A program made the position numbers and the translations under genes. 64,000 nucleotides of DNA. It comes from Cryptomeria japonica. Lineage: Eukaryota > Streptophyta > Pinopsida > Cupressales > Cupressaceae. Where the stretch lies: assembly GCF_030272615.1 (NCBI RefSeq), contig NC_081409.1:877927594-877991593 (forward strand). Direction: 5' to 3'. The notes under the pieces are model-generated. The model saw nothing but the letters and a program-made list of their open reading frames with translations. It ran no database searches and was not told the origin of the DNA. This document shows, piece by piece, positions 1 to 12,017 of this stretch (within the stretch, counting starts at the first letter, position 1; each line of letters begins with the position of its first letter).

Positions 1-555
1 ACAACATACCAATCATTTAATCAATTCTAGCTCATCAACTTCCTTCATTAAAGAACACTTTTAATCAATTAATGCATTCTTTTACAGCTTGGTTGCAACT
101 CGGTAAATACTAAACTTCACTCAGTAGACATTCCACCTTCATTAACCGATAGCGATAACGTTAGGGTTTACCGACTAGGTTTTTTGCTCGGTAACATAGT
201 ATAGTATTAACCTTACAATCAACAACATATGTAGGATATCAAAACAACGTAAACATCATGATCTCATCATTGTCTAACTCGGTAATAGTTGCCCATTGAA
301 TAACTTATTCCTCCCCTTATTCATCACATTCTTTCTGTGTCTTTTATCGACATCTTTATACTCACCAAATCATACTTCTTAAGATATGACAACATCATAC
401 TAAATTAGAAAATCAATTTCTTGACATCAATGACAAAATAATAATATTAAGACAGTAAACATCTTTAATTAGTTATATCCATAATCATCAACAACCTTCT
501 CAAAATCCTTATTGAAATGCCAACAATCTCTTATTGTCTATTATAATGCCAACAA
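1..555. other. AT-rich sequence without a gene
   Basis: No coding frame, RNA gene or clear repeat boundary is seen. Short pieces around 140-200 and 270-290 (TACCGACTAGG, CTCGGTAA) resemble the ACCGAG/CTCGGT-rich wording of the LTRs at 52409-53542, so this may be a decayed LTR fragment. That is inference only. Confidence 0.4.
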
Positions 556-580
556 TATATACATACATATACATATATAC

Positions 581-612
<32 letters not shown>

Positions 613-700
613 CTATATATATATATATATATGTATTTATGTATGTATGTATGTATGTATGTATGTATATATATACATATATGTGTGTGTGTATTTATTT
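556..700. repeat. Compound microsatellite (AT/ATAC/TATG)n
   Basis: Runs of TACA, TA and TATG repeats follow one another without interruption. The 87-codon frame across it is repeat translation (poly Tyr-Ile), not a gene. Confidence 0.95.
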
Positions 701-812
701 ATAAATATATACATGTTGTATACACACGTTCATGAATGTACTATGTATGGAAATCTTCTAGTCTCAGTAATTTGAGTTATTTTCTGAATTGTTAATTGTT
801 TTGTGGATCTAG

Positions 813-813
<1 letters not shown>

Positions 814-862
<49 letters not shown>
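814..862. repeat. (TG)n microsatellite
   Basis: About 24 uninterrupted TG dinucleotides. Confidence 0.97.
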
Positions 863-864
<2 letters not shown>

Positions 865-2843
865 TCCATCCTTGAATTTTGAATTCCTTGTTTTATATGT
901 TATTGATCATATCCTTCCAAAATGAAATTATTGTACTACAATATCAAAAAGGATTGAACTATAAGAGGTAGTTTAATTGTGTAAATGGGAATGGAATGAA
1001 TTTTAATGATTTGAATTTTGGAATATAGGAAACCTAGGGTTATATTTGAATCAATGAAGTAATAGATGTTGTTTTGAATTCCATGGTCTTAATGAAGAAT
1101 TGTAATCTTTATGTTTGACTATATGCGACCTTGCCGTTGGTTTGCTTGCCTAGGGTAGTTGGATGCTCAGTTATGTTGCTTTGAATGTGTTATGATTCCA
1201 GAGGCTAGTACAATGTTCAGATTATTTTTTGTGCATGTATCGCATTGGCCTTGAATGAAATTAAGATTTGTGTCTTGCATGACTTATTGATAGTCGAGCC
1301 TTCATTGTTGAACTTTGGTGTTCTTCTTTTCTTGATACTTTTGAATTAGTGGATTCCCTTTGTGCTTGATGGTCATTCCTAGCCTATTGTTATTACTCCT
1401 TTCGGGGATATTTTGTTTGGGCTAAGCCTTGCTATGGTTGGAACCTTGCCACCTTGTGTTTTTGGGTGTCATGGCATTGTGTTTATTTGATTCCTACGTG
1501 CATAAAAAGGGGAGTGGCTTTCATTGGGGGTCGGGACCCAAATTGGTCATCTGGGTAACTCAATGGAAGTTTTGTAATCAAGTGATAACCTAATTAATTA
1601 ACTTGGGTGGGTAGTTAGTTCACATTAATTAAGATAATTCTCTAATGCCTCTTTTTCCCTCAAACGTTCGTATAGGTTTGGGGTAAGTAGAGAAGGGCAT
1701 AGAATGGCTTCCATCAATCTTATCTACTCGAAAGGTTGGTGTCGTCCACTAGTGTATGTATGGGGGCCAAGGGTTGGGATAGTTTACCAGGGTAACCTAG
1801 GATGGGGGTCGGGACCTAGTGAAGACCTACCAGGGTAACTCGTGACATCCTAGTGATGACACTCTTCCCTTTTGCTACCTAGTGGTAACTTGCATCTTTT
1901 ATCCTTCCATGTATTGTTGAGCTTCTAAAAGTGGTTGGTTTTCTCATGTTTGTTATCATTCTGTAGTTTGGTTTGGGCCTTTGGAGATTGGATATTTTTA
2001 TTACATGTTTTTTTTTGTGTCTCTCGTGAGACTCTTATAGGTTTAGATTAATTGATTCTTTGTTAGTATTGCTATGTTGATTCTCCTGTGAGTCAAGTTG
2101 GTACCCTTTTATGTCTTGTTTCTGCCTAGTGGGTCTAGCTGGTACCTCCTAGCACGAGGGGTGGACCTTTTGGTGCTACATGGTTGGGTGGAGTGATTTT
2201 TGCACCCATTGGGTTTGGCTCCATCTACTCCATGATCGGGATGGCTCAGAGAAGTTTTGAAGACTGTTATTGATGTACCAGATTTATATATTCTTCCCTT
2301 CTTAGGACTCTTGGAGATTTGTTTATTGAGGATCCATCATTATCTATTTGAAATTCTTATGTAAATTCTCAAACAATGTAATGAGAATCTTGTATCCATG
2401 TAATGATCTATATTGTAATTTGTATAATAGTTCTTGGTTAAATATTTGAGAAGATGTTCAACCTCGTGTTGCATTGTTATGGGGCCTTGAGGATATTTAA
2501 TAGTTGATTCATTATGTATCTTGTTAAATGTATCTCTTAGCATTTGTATATGTTATCTTAAATAAAAAATAAATTATTCACATTCTTGTTCATGGTTGTT
2601 TTGTCCTCTAGGCCTCATGGCAGGGCATGACAAAGCATATAATGCATTTAACTATCTTAAGTTTGAATTATCTGAGAACAAAGTACTAGTCCATATAGAG
2701 GTAAGTCAAAGGATCCAAAAAAGAGAAAGTCTTAACATCAAAGTTCGAGATACTATCTTCCGATCAATGATACATACTTATCAATATTATAAGGAGTAAT
2801 CAAAATCAGTCCCTAGTTGAAGGCTAAGTGTCCTTAATACACC
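863..2843. other. Non-coding stretch, probably old LTR-element sequence
   Basis: No supported gene. Between about 1520 and 1860 two phrases recur: GGGGTCGGGACC (near 1527 and 1806) and ACCAGGGTAAC (near 1778 and 1829). This looks like internal repetition in a decayed LTR or leader. Small frames at 2340-2543 (minus) and 2596-2799 (plus) have no recognisable domain. Confidence 0.4.
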
Positions 2844-3492
2844 CTAATCTATGAATTTCATCCTTTTCCCTTTCTTAACATGGCCTAGAGGAGCAACCCT
2901 ATTAGAGGGACCTTCCTCATTAAGAGAAGCGGCGTTCACAATATAATTGTCCCCCTCCTCTACATCCGTACCCTCCTCCCTCAAATACAGGGCAAACCAG
3001 TTTTTACAACTGGGCATCTTCACATGTAGAAGCCACATCAAAAAATTCAGATTGCATTGAATGATAGGGCTCCACTGTTCAAATTCTCCCATCATCTATT
3101 TCCAGAATGGGAAACCACAACATTGGTTTGTACTTCCACATGAAGTGATCATAATGTCTCATCTTTGGAATGGTAAGGTCCTTAGAAACACTAAGCATAA
3201 CTCTATCAAGATCCCCTAGGATTTCTTTAATGAAGACACTTTGACATAAATTCTTAACATAATCTCTATTGGGTTCAAAATGCATTGCAACAACTAAAAA
3301 CATGGAAGCTATATCTGAATTGGCCCTAGTTCTATCATCATTATGGATATAATCCTCCCCAAGGACACACATGACTATCCTAATAACCAAACCATGGGGA
3401 AACACTAAAATACCTTTCAGTTTGCCAATCTTCACTTCGCCTGAGAGCACCATTTTCCATTTCAGACCTCCTCGCCTTAAGGGAGTATCCAT
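2844..3492 (-). pseudogene. Decayed unidentified ORF, probably transposon-derived
   Basis: Two overlapping minus-strand frames read as one broken protein. The upstream frame (3492-3079, about 137 codons) is rich in hydrophobic and charged residues and ends ...PILEIDDGRI. The downstream frame (3095-2844) starts MMGEFEQWSP within the overlap, so one small frameshift near 3085 separates them. I do not recognise a domain. The composition looks like real former coding sequence, and the setting next to a relic of the pol-less LTR family suggests transposon origin. That link is inference, and a random open frame is not excluded. Confidence 0.35.
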
Positions 3493-3899
3493 ACTGCTAT
3501 TTCTCCAAATACTTTCACTCTTCTAACAACTCAAATGAAACTAAATGTCAGCTTAAATAAACTAACCCTGGCTGCTAGAACATTTTGTGAGAAGTGCAAC
3601 CTAGGGATTTAAGCCAGGCTAAGATAACTCCCACAATTAATATCACTCATGCAAGCATAATTTAGAGGACAACCTAAGGCTAAGACATTGGGATATCATT
3701 ACAATCCCCATGAAGATATGTGGAAAAATTAAACCCTGCCACGAGACCATCAAATTTATATATACATATATTAATAGATTAACATATAGCTACACATGTA
3801 TAGAAATGGAGAAATGACCACACACACACACACATAGTAGTTGATGTGTTGCAGAAGGTGGTACTGGGTTTACAATTAGATCCCAACTCTAACCCCTCT
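3493..3899. other. No gene seen
   Basis: AT-rich sequence with a short (CA)n run near 3820-3834. Nothing else is supported. Confidence 0.4.
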
Positions 3900-4788
3900 G
3901 GTAAATTATTGAAATTGATTAATAATGTAAATACCAATTTTTAATTCTCTGGAGAAGTCTACCACTAAGCGGGTATTAGATAGATTCAAGGAGGTGAGAA
4001 TGAAAACATTCTAGAAAATGATAGAGGATGACAGAGTCCGATTAAATAAAGGTTTGCAGACAATCTTTGATGCATTGACTGAAGGCAGTAAAATCTATAA
4101 GTCTTGTCTAATTTTGCCAAAGTTCATAGTAGATATAGACAAGTAGATTGGTATCTTTTAGGGTAAACTAGTTGGTATTTCATAATATTTTGATTCTAAT
4201 GTATCCCTAACCAGTAGTATACAAGGGTAGGTAATGGCTCTAAATGATTAAATCTTAAACCTTAATGTGGAGAAAGACAAAATTTTGAGGAGAGTTGGTG
4301 AACTCCAAAATCTGATTGCCCTCCCAGATGGACACCAAGTTGAGTAATAAAGTAGATTGTATGAAGGCTATGTGACAACCTGTTCCATCTAAATTGAAGG
4401 ATGTGGAGATTCATGCATATGTTTTCAGTGCATTCACCACAATTTTGGATAACTTGAAGAATGGATGGGACACTCACCTAGGATTTTTGAAAAACCAATT
4501 TTGCTGATATTTTCAAGTATATGTAAAGTCTCCGGTAGATATCCTTGTATATAAATTTTGGACAACACCCCATCTTTGGTATTATTGTCAAAGGGGGAGA
4601 GTAAAGGTGAAAAATGTACGATGAATAAGGGATTTGAAGAGTGAAATGTACATAGCATGTTACAGGTTTTTGAGTTCTTTATCTAAGGGGGAGCCTTAGA
4701 AATTTTGATAGCTATTTGATTCGATGTACAGGTTTTCAACACTTAGTCATTTTGCATGAGTGTTGCCATCAATGCCAAAGGGGGAGAT
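3900..4788 (+). mobile_element. Internal 3' remnant of a pol-less LTR element
   Basis: This stretch precedes an LTR and ends in a purine-rich tract (4777-4788, AAAGGGGGAGAT) directly before the LTR start. The phrase GAGTGTTGCCATCAATGCCAAAG before it also occurs before the 3' LTR of the element at 30035-41549 (near 40725), and a related form precedes the LTR at 59238. Translation of about 3960-4140 gives a stop-ridden helical protein (for example RLNKGLQTIFDALTEGSKIY) that resembles the style of the ORF2 C-terminal halves of the better copies. Homology there is plausible but not shown by alignment. No 5' LTR is seen upstream. Confidence 0.55.
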
Positions 4789-5737
4789 TGTTGGCAATTG
4801 ACCCTCATCCGGTGGACACTAATGCTTGATTATTGGTTTAAGGGTTGTTATTGATGGCAACTCTTCATGGAATCCTATTCGGTAATCACACATCTTGATA
4901 ACCAAAAGTGGATGTGAATCACTAACCAGTTAACCAGTATTTCAGGTTGAACAAAGCAGTTTTGGTCTAGAAGCTTTCCAATGATTGTGGTGTTATGAAT
5001 CATGCATGGGATGATAGGGCCAGCATATAGACATAATTTTATCATTTTTTTTGGTGATCTGCTTTTGTTTTTAGTGATACGATCAAGCCGACTCAATTAT
5101 ACACGTTACACTACAGGCTGACTTGATATTTGTCTACTTTGTGATTGTGGATATATAAGATCAGTGCAGAAGATCTTTTTGGTGTATGGTATGAAGTAAT
5201 ATGAGTGGGTAGTGATCGAGAATTCCTTTTGAAGCAGTTTCACGTGCACATTCTTGATCCAGTAGCTGATTGAGACAAAAAATAGTGTAGAGTAGTAGAG
5301 GTGATACAACTAGAGTTTTGCACTTAACCGAAACTCATCCAGGCATTGTTAGATGCTATTTTGGAGTTCTTTCATTGTAATTCATCACTATAGTTGATCT
5401 ATAAGGTAGTGAGCCTTCTAGGGTTGTAGCCCTTATTGTATTTGAGTTGTAAGCTCTAGGCAGTGTGCTTGAATGCTAGTGCATTCCCCTTCATGTAATA
5501 CTGTTTTTCTATTGCCCATATTGGAATAATATTGTGGGTTCAAATCCCATTGTGGTTTTTCCCATTTGGGCTTCCATGTAAAAATCATGGGGTTATGATT
5601 TTGTGGTTGATTTTTTTGTGTTTTATGTTTTTGCATTTCACTTTCATGCTTATGCTTCTGGTGGTTCAAGGTTAAGTAAGAAAATTTAATAGCCAATAGA
5701 ACACTGATTCACCCCACCTCTCAGTGCTCCTTAATTC

Positions 5738-5742
<5 letters not shown>
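4789..5742 (+). repeat. LTR (3') of a pol-less LTR-element family
   Basis: It starts TGTTGGCAATTG directly after a polypurine tract and ends ...TTCCAACA. Near the end it has GATTCACCCC...CCTCTCAGTG, a signature also found near the ends of the LTRs at 30035-30836, 40754-41549, 52409-53542 and 59238-60374. The early phrase TTGATGGCAACTCTTC parallels TTGATGGCAACTTTAC in the 30035 LTR. No matching 5' LTR is in the window, so this is a partial element whose left part has been lost. Confidence 0.75.

Positions 5743-5795
<53 letters not shown>
5743..5795. repeat. (AT)n microsatellite
   Basis: About 26 AT units directly abutting the LTR terminus CAACA. It may have grown from target-site DNA. Confidence 0.95.
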
Positions 5796-5797
<2 letters not shown>

Positions 5798-6886
5798 CAG
5801 AAAATAAGGAGGAAAGCTAAACACTTGCCAAACAATACCTCAAGAATGGATAAGGGAATGAATAAATTAATGGGAGATACCCAAACCAGCCTATCCCAGC
5901 CAGAGACTGACCAGGGGCATTTGAACCCAAGCCCAAACCCAAACATAGGCAGTGAATTGTCCTATTCCGATATGCTCTACCCAGACATCATCTGCACCTT
6001 AATTAGCAAGTTTATCAACTTTTCCATTGCCTTACCTATAAATGTGATTGACTGAGGTAGATTTGAAATACTTTAGTAGCTTAGATGCTCTACCTATCGG
6101 GTTGTTGAGACTGTAGTGTTGAGTCTTACTTGATCTCAAGGCATTGATGCAATATTCTTATTTATTTTAATAATTATTACATTATTAATATTGAAATTAG
6201 TATGATAGTATTACATAAATATAGCATTGTACATTAAATCAAGGAAAATTTAAAATTAATAGTGTTTATAGGCTATCATAGTTGTGCAAGAACATATGTA
6301 GGGTAAATCTTTCCAAATACTACAAATGAGGATACCTGTAAAAAAATGCAACCATTTTTTGTTGTCCATTTTATTTTTAACTTTTTAGGACTTTTTTCCT
6401 AAGTGGGTGTCAAATGTTGATTTTTCTTTTTAAGTTTGAGTTTCCCTGTAGGTTAAATTATTCAACTATTTTATGCAAAATAACGATCTTTGAATATAAT
6501 TATAAATTTATTTTTTACTAAATTAAATATTTTATATTTTATATGGTTTTTTATGTCAATTCATTTAATATTTTTAATCAAAATAAAATTGTTCATCTTA
6601 AAATTGATTTCTAGATAAAATATTAAAAAATTATTGCTATTATTTTATTAAAAAATAATATACTTATTATTAAGTAATTTCTTATTAAGAATTTGATCTA
6701 ACACACGTGTTATATGCTGAATAGTTATGTTTTGCAGACCGACTAACACATGTGTTATATGCTTTTGTGAAAACTTTCTTCCTACGGGTTGGTGGAATTG
6801 CACACCTTCTTCCATTTTAATTATCCCTCAAGATCATTTTTCACAAGTCCTTCTCATTGTGGGGTGGTGAGGCTATTGTTTCTTCA
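5796..6886. other. AT-rich sequence without a gene
   Basis: Very AT-rich, with frame-wide stops. A perfect 14 bp palindrome TAACACATGTGTTA lies at 6744-6757, and a related imperfect copy near 6700. Similar GACTAACAC wording returns at 7160-7350 and in the MITE-like units at 26819-27140, so part of 6690-7380 may be another small DNA element. Confidence 0.4.
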
Positions 6887-7062
6887 CATTGGAAACTACC
6901 CCGCAAAGATCTTTGTCGTAAGACTTCCTTGCTACGGGATGGCGGGGCAACAAACCCATCGTGTTATTTACATTGATGGAAACTACCCCGTAGAGTTTTT
7001 TGTCTTAATTCTTCCTTGTTGTGGGATAGCGGGGCAACAAACCTATCATGTTATTTACATCC
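6887..7062 (+). repeat. Tandem duplication, unit about 87 bp
   Basis: Two adjacent diverged copies (about 6889-6975 and 6976-7062) share GGAAACTACCCCG, CTACGGGAT/TTGTGGGAT, GCGGGGCAACAAACC and GTTATTTACAT. A 113-codon open frame crosses the copies, but it has no recognisable domain and I treat it as chance. Confidence 0.7.
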
Positions 7063-7901
7063 CTTATCATAATTTTGCAATTGCATTTGTTCAACACAAA
7101 GAGTTGATCACGAAATATCGAAAGATATAACACAGTGTGTTATGAGCTTCATGTAACTGCATGTGACTAACACTCCATGTAACTACATGCAACTAACACA
7201 GTGTGATAACATAACTACAACTGCACTTTTTCTTAATCAAACTGTACGCTCAATGCCTTACCAACTCAATGTCCTATATTTTCTTTGTCCAGTTACAAGT
7301 CCCAATAAAACACTCCATGCTTGCCTTCTATATCTTCTTGTGTGACTAACATGGTGTGTTATGTTATGCCGCATCAACACTTATTCTATCAATCTAATCT
7401 TTCTCTAGGACACTTCATCATCTTGCATCTCTATCCAATCTGATCTCTGAATGTCTCTACATCTCTGTCTAGTGGGTGTTGAGCTATCACTATGCACACT
7501 CTCTGTCACGCTATACACGTTCTCTGTGATCCGTATAATCTCTACAACTTTGTCTAGTGCATCTTCTTAATTGTTGACATCAATTTAAACATATAATTTA
7601 TTGTTAAAAAATTAAACATATTTAGAAAGTTAAAAAATAATATTATTAAAGTTTACATATGTTATATATCTTAAAATCACTTAATTATATATTATAATAT
7701 AATTATTAATAAAATAAATAAAAATATTTAAAAAAAAATTTAAAAATATAACTTATTATTAAAAAAATTAAATATATAATTAAATAATAATTTATTATAT
7801 TTATTATTTACAAATGTAACTTAAAATATAGTAAAACTATAATAAATAAAAAAATATCAAGAAGATATTAAATAAATTATTTAACTTTCAAAAATACAAT
7901 C
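7063..7901. other. AT-rich flank of the Tat element
   Basis: No gene. 7580-7901 is extremely AT-rich. The last 53 bases (7849-7901) are repeated inside the 3' LTR region at 25271-25323, and the last five (CAATC) are the target-site duplication of the element that follows. Confidence 0.7.
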
Positions 7902-9281
7902 TGTAGTCACATAAATCTGTCCATTTTAATTAAATGAATATTTCGTATTTATTTGATTAAAAATCCACTAACCATCAATTAATTAAACAAATATTTAATT
8001 AATTCATCCCCAAACATTCTTCTATTAATTAAATAAATTACTCAATTTATTTTAATTAATTCATTAAATCAAATTTCAATCAATTAAATAAATAAAATCA
8101 ATTTATTTAATTAAAATCCTCCTTTTTCCTCTTTTAAATAAATTAACATTTATTTAAATCATTTTAAAACCCCCCCACTTGCATTTTCCTACAAATGCAA
8201 CTTGCACACATTTATTGAAATAAATGAATTTTTATTTTAATAAAATCCTATTTTCCCTCACCCACCAAATCCACTTGCAAACCTAATCCCCTTCTAGATT
8301 CTTCTAACCCCTTCCTAATTAGTCTAATCCATCCCCTAATTATTGTCACATTCCTAAGCAAAATGGAGTCACTTCTCAAAGACTCCAAAGTCTTTGAAAA
8401 GCATTTAATGCTTTGTGTGTTCAACAAATTAACCCCCAAAGTCTTCCAAGACCACTAATGGCTCTTACATGACCATTTATGGCTCTTACATAACCATTTA
8501 TGGTTATTTCAATCTTGTCTCCCCAAACATTTATTGTTTTGACCATATTCATCCATTTCACATTTGCACAAGAATTTATCCATTGGATAAAAGCTTTATT
8601 CTTTGAATAAAGAGTTTATTCATTCAACCAACCTTGACTCAAAATCCCAAGGTCATATTAGGCATTTAATGCTTATTCCCTCTCCTCTCAACCTATCTCA
8701 CATTGACACTTGTCATCCTGGGATTGGGTTGAAAGCCCTCACATGGATTTGAAATCATTCAATCCTGACCCTTGTTGAGATTGTTCAATCTCAACCATCC
8801 ATTGCTCCATTTTTCCTATAAATAGAGCCCATTCCTTCATACACCAGATCCTGAAAACTTGTATGCATCTAAGCTATAGATATTTAAGAGAGCATTTTAG
8901 CATAAGCAATCTAACATCTTGTCTTTTTGGTTAAAATACATCATTTTAGCATTAGTATTAGCTTTTCATTTCATATTTGGAGCTATACTACAATCTCAAT
9001 CCTCCATAAGCATCCATAGTGCAAAAAGCTGCTGAGAGCTACACTATTTTGGAACTTGGAGAGGAGAGGAACAAGGGAGAAGGAGCTAATATCATGCTAA
9101 GAGATAGTTGGAGATGTCTCATTGTCTTTACTTCTTTAGTTAAATTCATTAGCATGTTTTTAGTGTCTCTCTTGGAATGCCTTCATATGTTTTAGTTTTT
9201 GATTGACTAACGCTAATACTTTGTGTGTTTTTGTGTTGTTTGATCTTAGACTAAAATCTTGTGCCATTTAGGAGGGCATCA
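7902..9281 (+). repeat. 5' LTR of the Tat element
   Basis: It starts TGTAGTCACATAAATC and ends GGAGGGCATCA, with a TATA box TATAAATA at 8817-8824. The matching copy at 25324-26702 differs at only scattered positions. A 63-codon minus-strand frame repeated identically in both LTRs is a by-product of LTR identity, not a gene. Confidence 0.95.
8817..8824 (+). promoter_or_regulatory. LTR TATA box
   Basis: TATAAATA followed by GAGCCCATTCC. The same box lies at 26238-26245 in the 3' LTR. It is the likely core promoter for the genomic RNA. Confidence 0.8.
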
Positions 9282-9283
9282 TT

Positions 9284-9322
9284 TGGTGAACCCGACGTGA
9301 ATCGAACACGCAACCTTCTGAT
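9284..9322 (+). other. Extended primer-binding site, complementary to tRNA-Trp
   Basis: It begins TGG two bases after the LTR. The reverse complement reads as a tRNA 3' half: anticodon-stem strand TCAG, variable loop, T stem-loop GCGTG-TTCGATT-CACGT, acceptor strand and CCA. From memory of the family this matches eukaryotic tRNA-Trp best. The match stops at 9322, within the 3' side of the anticodon loop, and is followed by a T run. Usual primer sites span about 12-18 nt. Confidence 0.8.
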
Positions 9323-9371
9323 GTTTTTTTTTTGAAATTAACATTTTGCTTGTTGAAATTGCCACACAGGT

Positions 9372-9650
9372 CGCGCTTCGGCGCTATTGAACGCATTTTA
9401 GTGCTTTTGCAACAATTTCTTTTAGCGCTATTGACCCTAAGATAGCGCTATTGAAAAGGTTTCAGCGCTTTTGACAACATTCCAGCGCTATTGTCACAGT
9501 TTCAGCGCTATTGACACACTTCCAGTGCGTTTGTCTTCTCGGGTTTTTGTTTTTTTTCAGCGCTACGGTGTTAATTAGCGCTTCTGCCACAACAGACTAG
9601 CGCTATTGTATGAATCAGCGCTTCTGCAAAAACATAGAATAGCGCTATTG
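9372..9650 (+). repeat. AGCGCT(A/T)TTG array in the gag leader
   Basis: Units start near 9424, 9443, 9464, 9484, 9504, 9524, 9559, 9577, 9599, 9617 and 9641, with weaker forms at about 9372, 9381 and 9400. The first six are 19-21 bp apart. The core is AGCGCT followed by ATTG, TTTG or TCTG. It is non-coding and sits between the primer site and gag. The reverse complement forms a second array at 24398-24683. Confidence 0.9.
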
Positions 9651-12017
9651 CGACAGAGTGTCGCCCAAATTCACTTTGTAACCAAAAAAAAAAAAATCAA
9701 AACTTAGGCTTGTGGAAGCCCCCCCCTTGAGCATTGGTTTTTATTGACTTGTTTTTCTTTGTGCAGGTTAACAACACAACAAAAATCACAAAAAAAATTT
9801 CATTTAGTGCTTAAAAAGAACTTAAAACCACAAAAAAAATAGTTTTTCATTGTTTTCTAGTTAGGCCTCATTTTCTTTGGTGCTTAAAATTAACAACACA
9901 AAATTTGATTTCATTGCATCAATTGGGACCTAAAATTTACAATCCACATTTCAAAAATTTGGTGCAAATAAAACTGACAAACCACTTGTTTTTGATTTAT
10001 TTTTGGCAAACAAATTTTCCTTCATGCAAACGTGCTTTTCATTGAGTTGACCAGGATTTCCAAATTCTAGATTACAAAACATATTGCTTCGAAGATAAAA
10101 AGAACACCATGGCTGTTGGAGCAACATCTCCAAATAGTTAGATCATCTTTGCAAATGCTGGGTTAAAAAGAACAAGTGAATTTGGTGTTTGGCACGCTTG
10201 TGCACAAAAGTCAGTCGAGTGGACCTACTTCTAACACACACTATCCTCTCCCTTGGCTCTCGTGGTCCTAGGTGCAAGAGAAAAGTGTTAGTAACACTCA
10301 AATTTTATCTTTTTAAGAGAGGCCTGCCAAGGGATCGATACTCTTGGGAACGACCTCGAGTGGTAAATCCTTCGAGCCGCTATAGAAATCAGGTGAGAGC
10401 GAAAGCTGTAGCCTTGGGTATAGTTGTTCCTACAGTGTAACTGGCCGAAAGGACAAATGGGCCCCACCACCAGTTACAAGGCTCTTAAGTGAGTCACTGC
10501 AGAATGAACTTATGTCCAAAAACATCAAACATGACTAAACATCTTTAAGTAGTAGCCCACCTGTTCTATTGATTGAGGATATTTGAGGTATAATTTAGTG
10601 CAAGAGCATAGATGGTTTTGCTCCCAAGATACTCACCATACATATTTCCTTGAGTAGAAACATAGCTTTTTGAAAAGTCACTTGTGGCTTGATAAAAGTG
10701 GTGACTCCCCCATCATAGGGATCATCTATTTGTTATGCTCGTGCAAGACTTAGTATATCACATCCTTACCTGCCACAGCGGGATTCATAAGGTATGTAGT
10801 ACCAAATTTGAAGAAATATCAAGATGTGGGCTAAATTTATCACAACTGGCCATCTGACCATAGGGATAAAGAGTGTTTGAAGTGTGTTCGTTTTACAGAC
10901 CTAGTGCAAATTGAGCCGACTTCAGGCTTTGGAAATACACCTTAAAATAAATCTAAAGGAAGGGTCAAAAACAAGTCCAAAGATTGGGTTGATCTAGACC
11001 CATACTCATCTTGTGCCATTTAGGAGGGCATCATTTTGTGCCTTTGAGGCAACATTCTTGTGTTTGTGTGCTTGCTTTGTTTTCTTGTCAAAGAAAAATC
11101 AGAAAATCAATCCCAAAAACAAAGTATTCATCCAACATCTATCAACACAACCAAAAATACCAAAAACAAAGTGCAAACAACAAAGAGTCAAATTTTATGA
11201 CCATTCTTCACATCTTGCGAAAGAAGAAGTGTCATCAGAATATCACCTTGAAAAGGAGACCACTAAGCTCAAAGGCTTTAATAAAAAGGAGCATATTCTT
11301 CTATCTAAATAGACAAATCTTTGTCTCACATAGAATCTTTCTACATCGCATGCGTCTATACCTTCAAGGAAAAACAAACGAATTTGATTCTGAATCATTG
11401 AACCGCAGAGCTTTTATGCAATATAGAGCTCTAAGTTATCACAAAAATCAAGGAGGAAAGATTAATCCCAACTTCTTCCCAAACATCTGTATCACCTACA
11501 ACACACCTCGAGAAGTGCCACCAATGCCTGAAAGGGAAGAGATAGAGTTTGTTCCATTTGTAACACAAAGTTTTTATTAAAGTTGAAAACAAAACATCCA
11601 TCATCTCATTCATACATCATCACTTCATCATCAATTCATCCCAAAACTCTCAAAGCATTAAGAGGTTCTTGTCCCAAGTTCTCTTTTAGATATTGCTTGA
11701 AATCAAACACATCACATCACTTTTAGATTGTTTCTACATCTAGGATAAGCTCATCCTAAGAGACACATCTACGCAGGTTAAAACTAGTTCATGAGTGAAT
11801 CCTCTCATTACTAGGTAGTCAAAATCTGTAACACATCTCAGATTTCTCTACACCTTATCACATCCAAAATCATCAAAACAAACAAGCAATTCAAAGAAAG
11901 AATTTTGGTTACATTTACCTTTAGAGTGCTAGAGATCTACAATCCACTAATCATCCATCTTTCATCGAACAACTCATCATCATCTTCAATCAACTTCAAC
12001 ACAAACTTGCAAACAAA
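9651..12017 (+). other. Long leader between repeat array and gag
   Basis: About 2.4 kb with no recognised domain. A 33 bp segment at 11008-11040 repeats the LTR end and primer-site start (9256-9288) with one mismatch. An overlapping 189-codon frame at 11011-11580 starts inside this duplicate and has no recognised domain. Long leaders or extra 5' ORFs are known in Tat-clade elements, but I cannot show that this frame is one. Confidence 0.6.

Noticed and set aside
8248-8439. Conserved 63-residue protein, identical at 25669-25860
   Set aside because: Identity is due to the two LTR copies. No domain and no start context.
9284-9322. A tRNA gene on the minus strand
   Set aside because: Only the 3' half is present; there is no D arm, 5' acceptor strand or anticodon. 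It is the primer-binding site.
9372-9650. CRISPR-like array
   Set aside because: Units are about 10 bp with degenerate 10 bp gaps in a plant retrotransposon, with no cas genes.
11011-11580. 189-codon leader ORF as a genuine extra gene
   Set aside because: No domain, and it begins inside the duplicated LTR end. Kept only as a remark in the leader entry.
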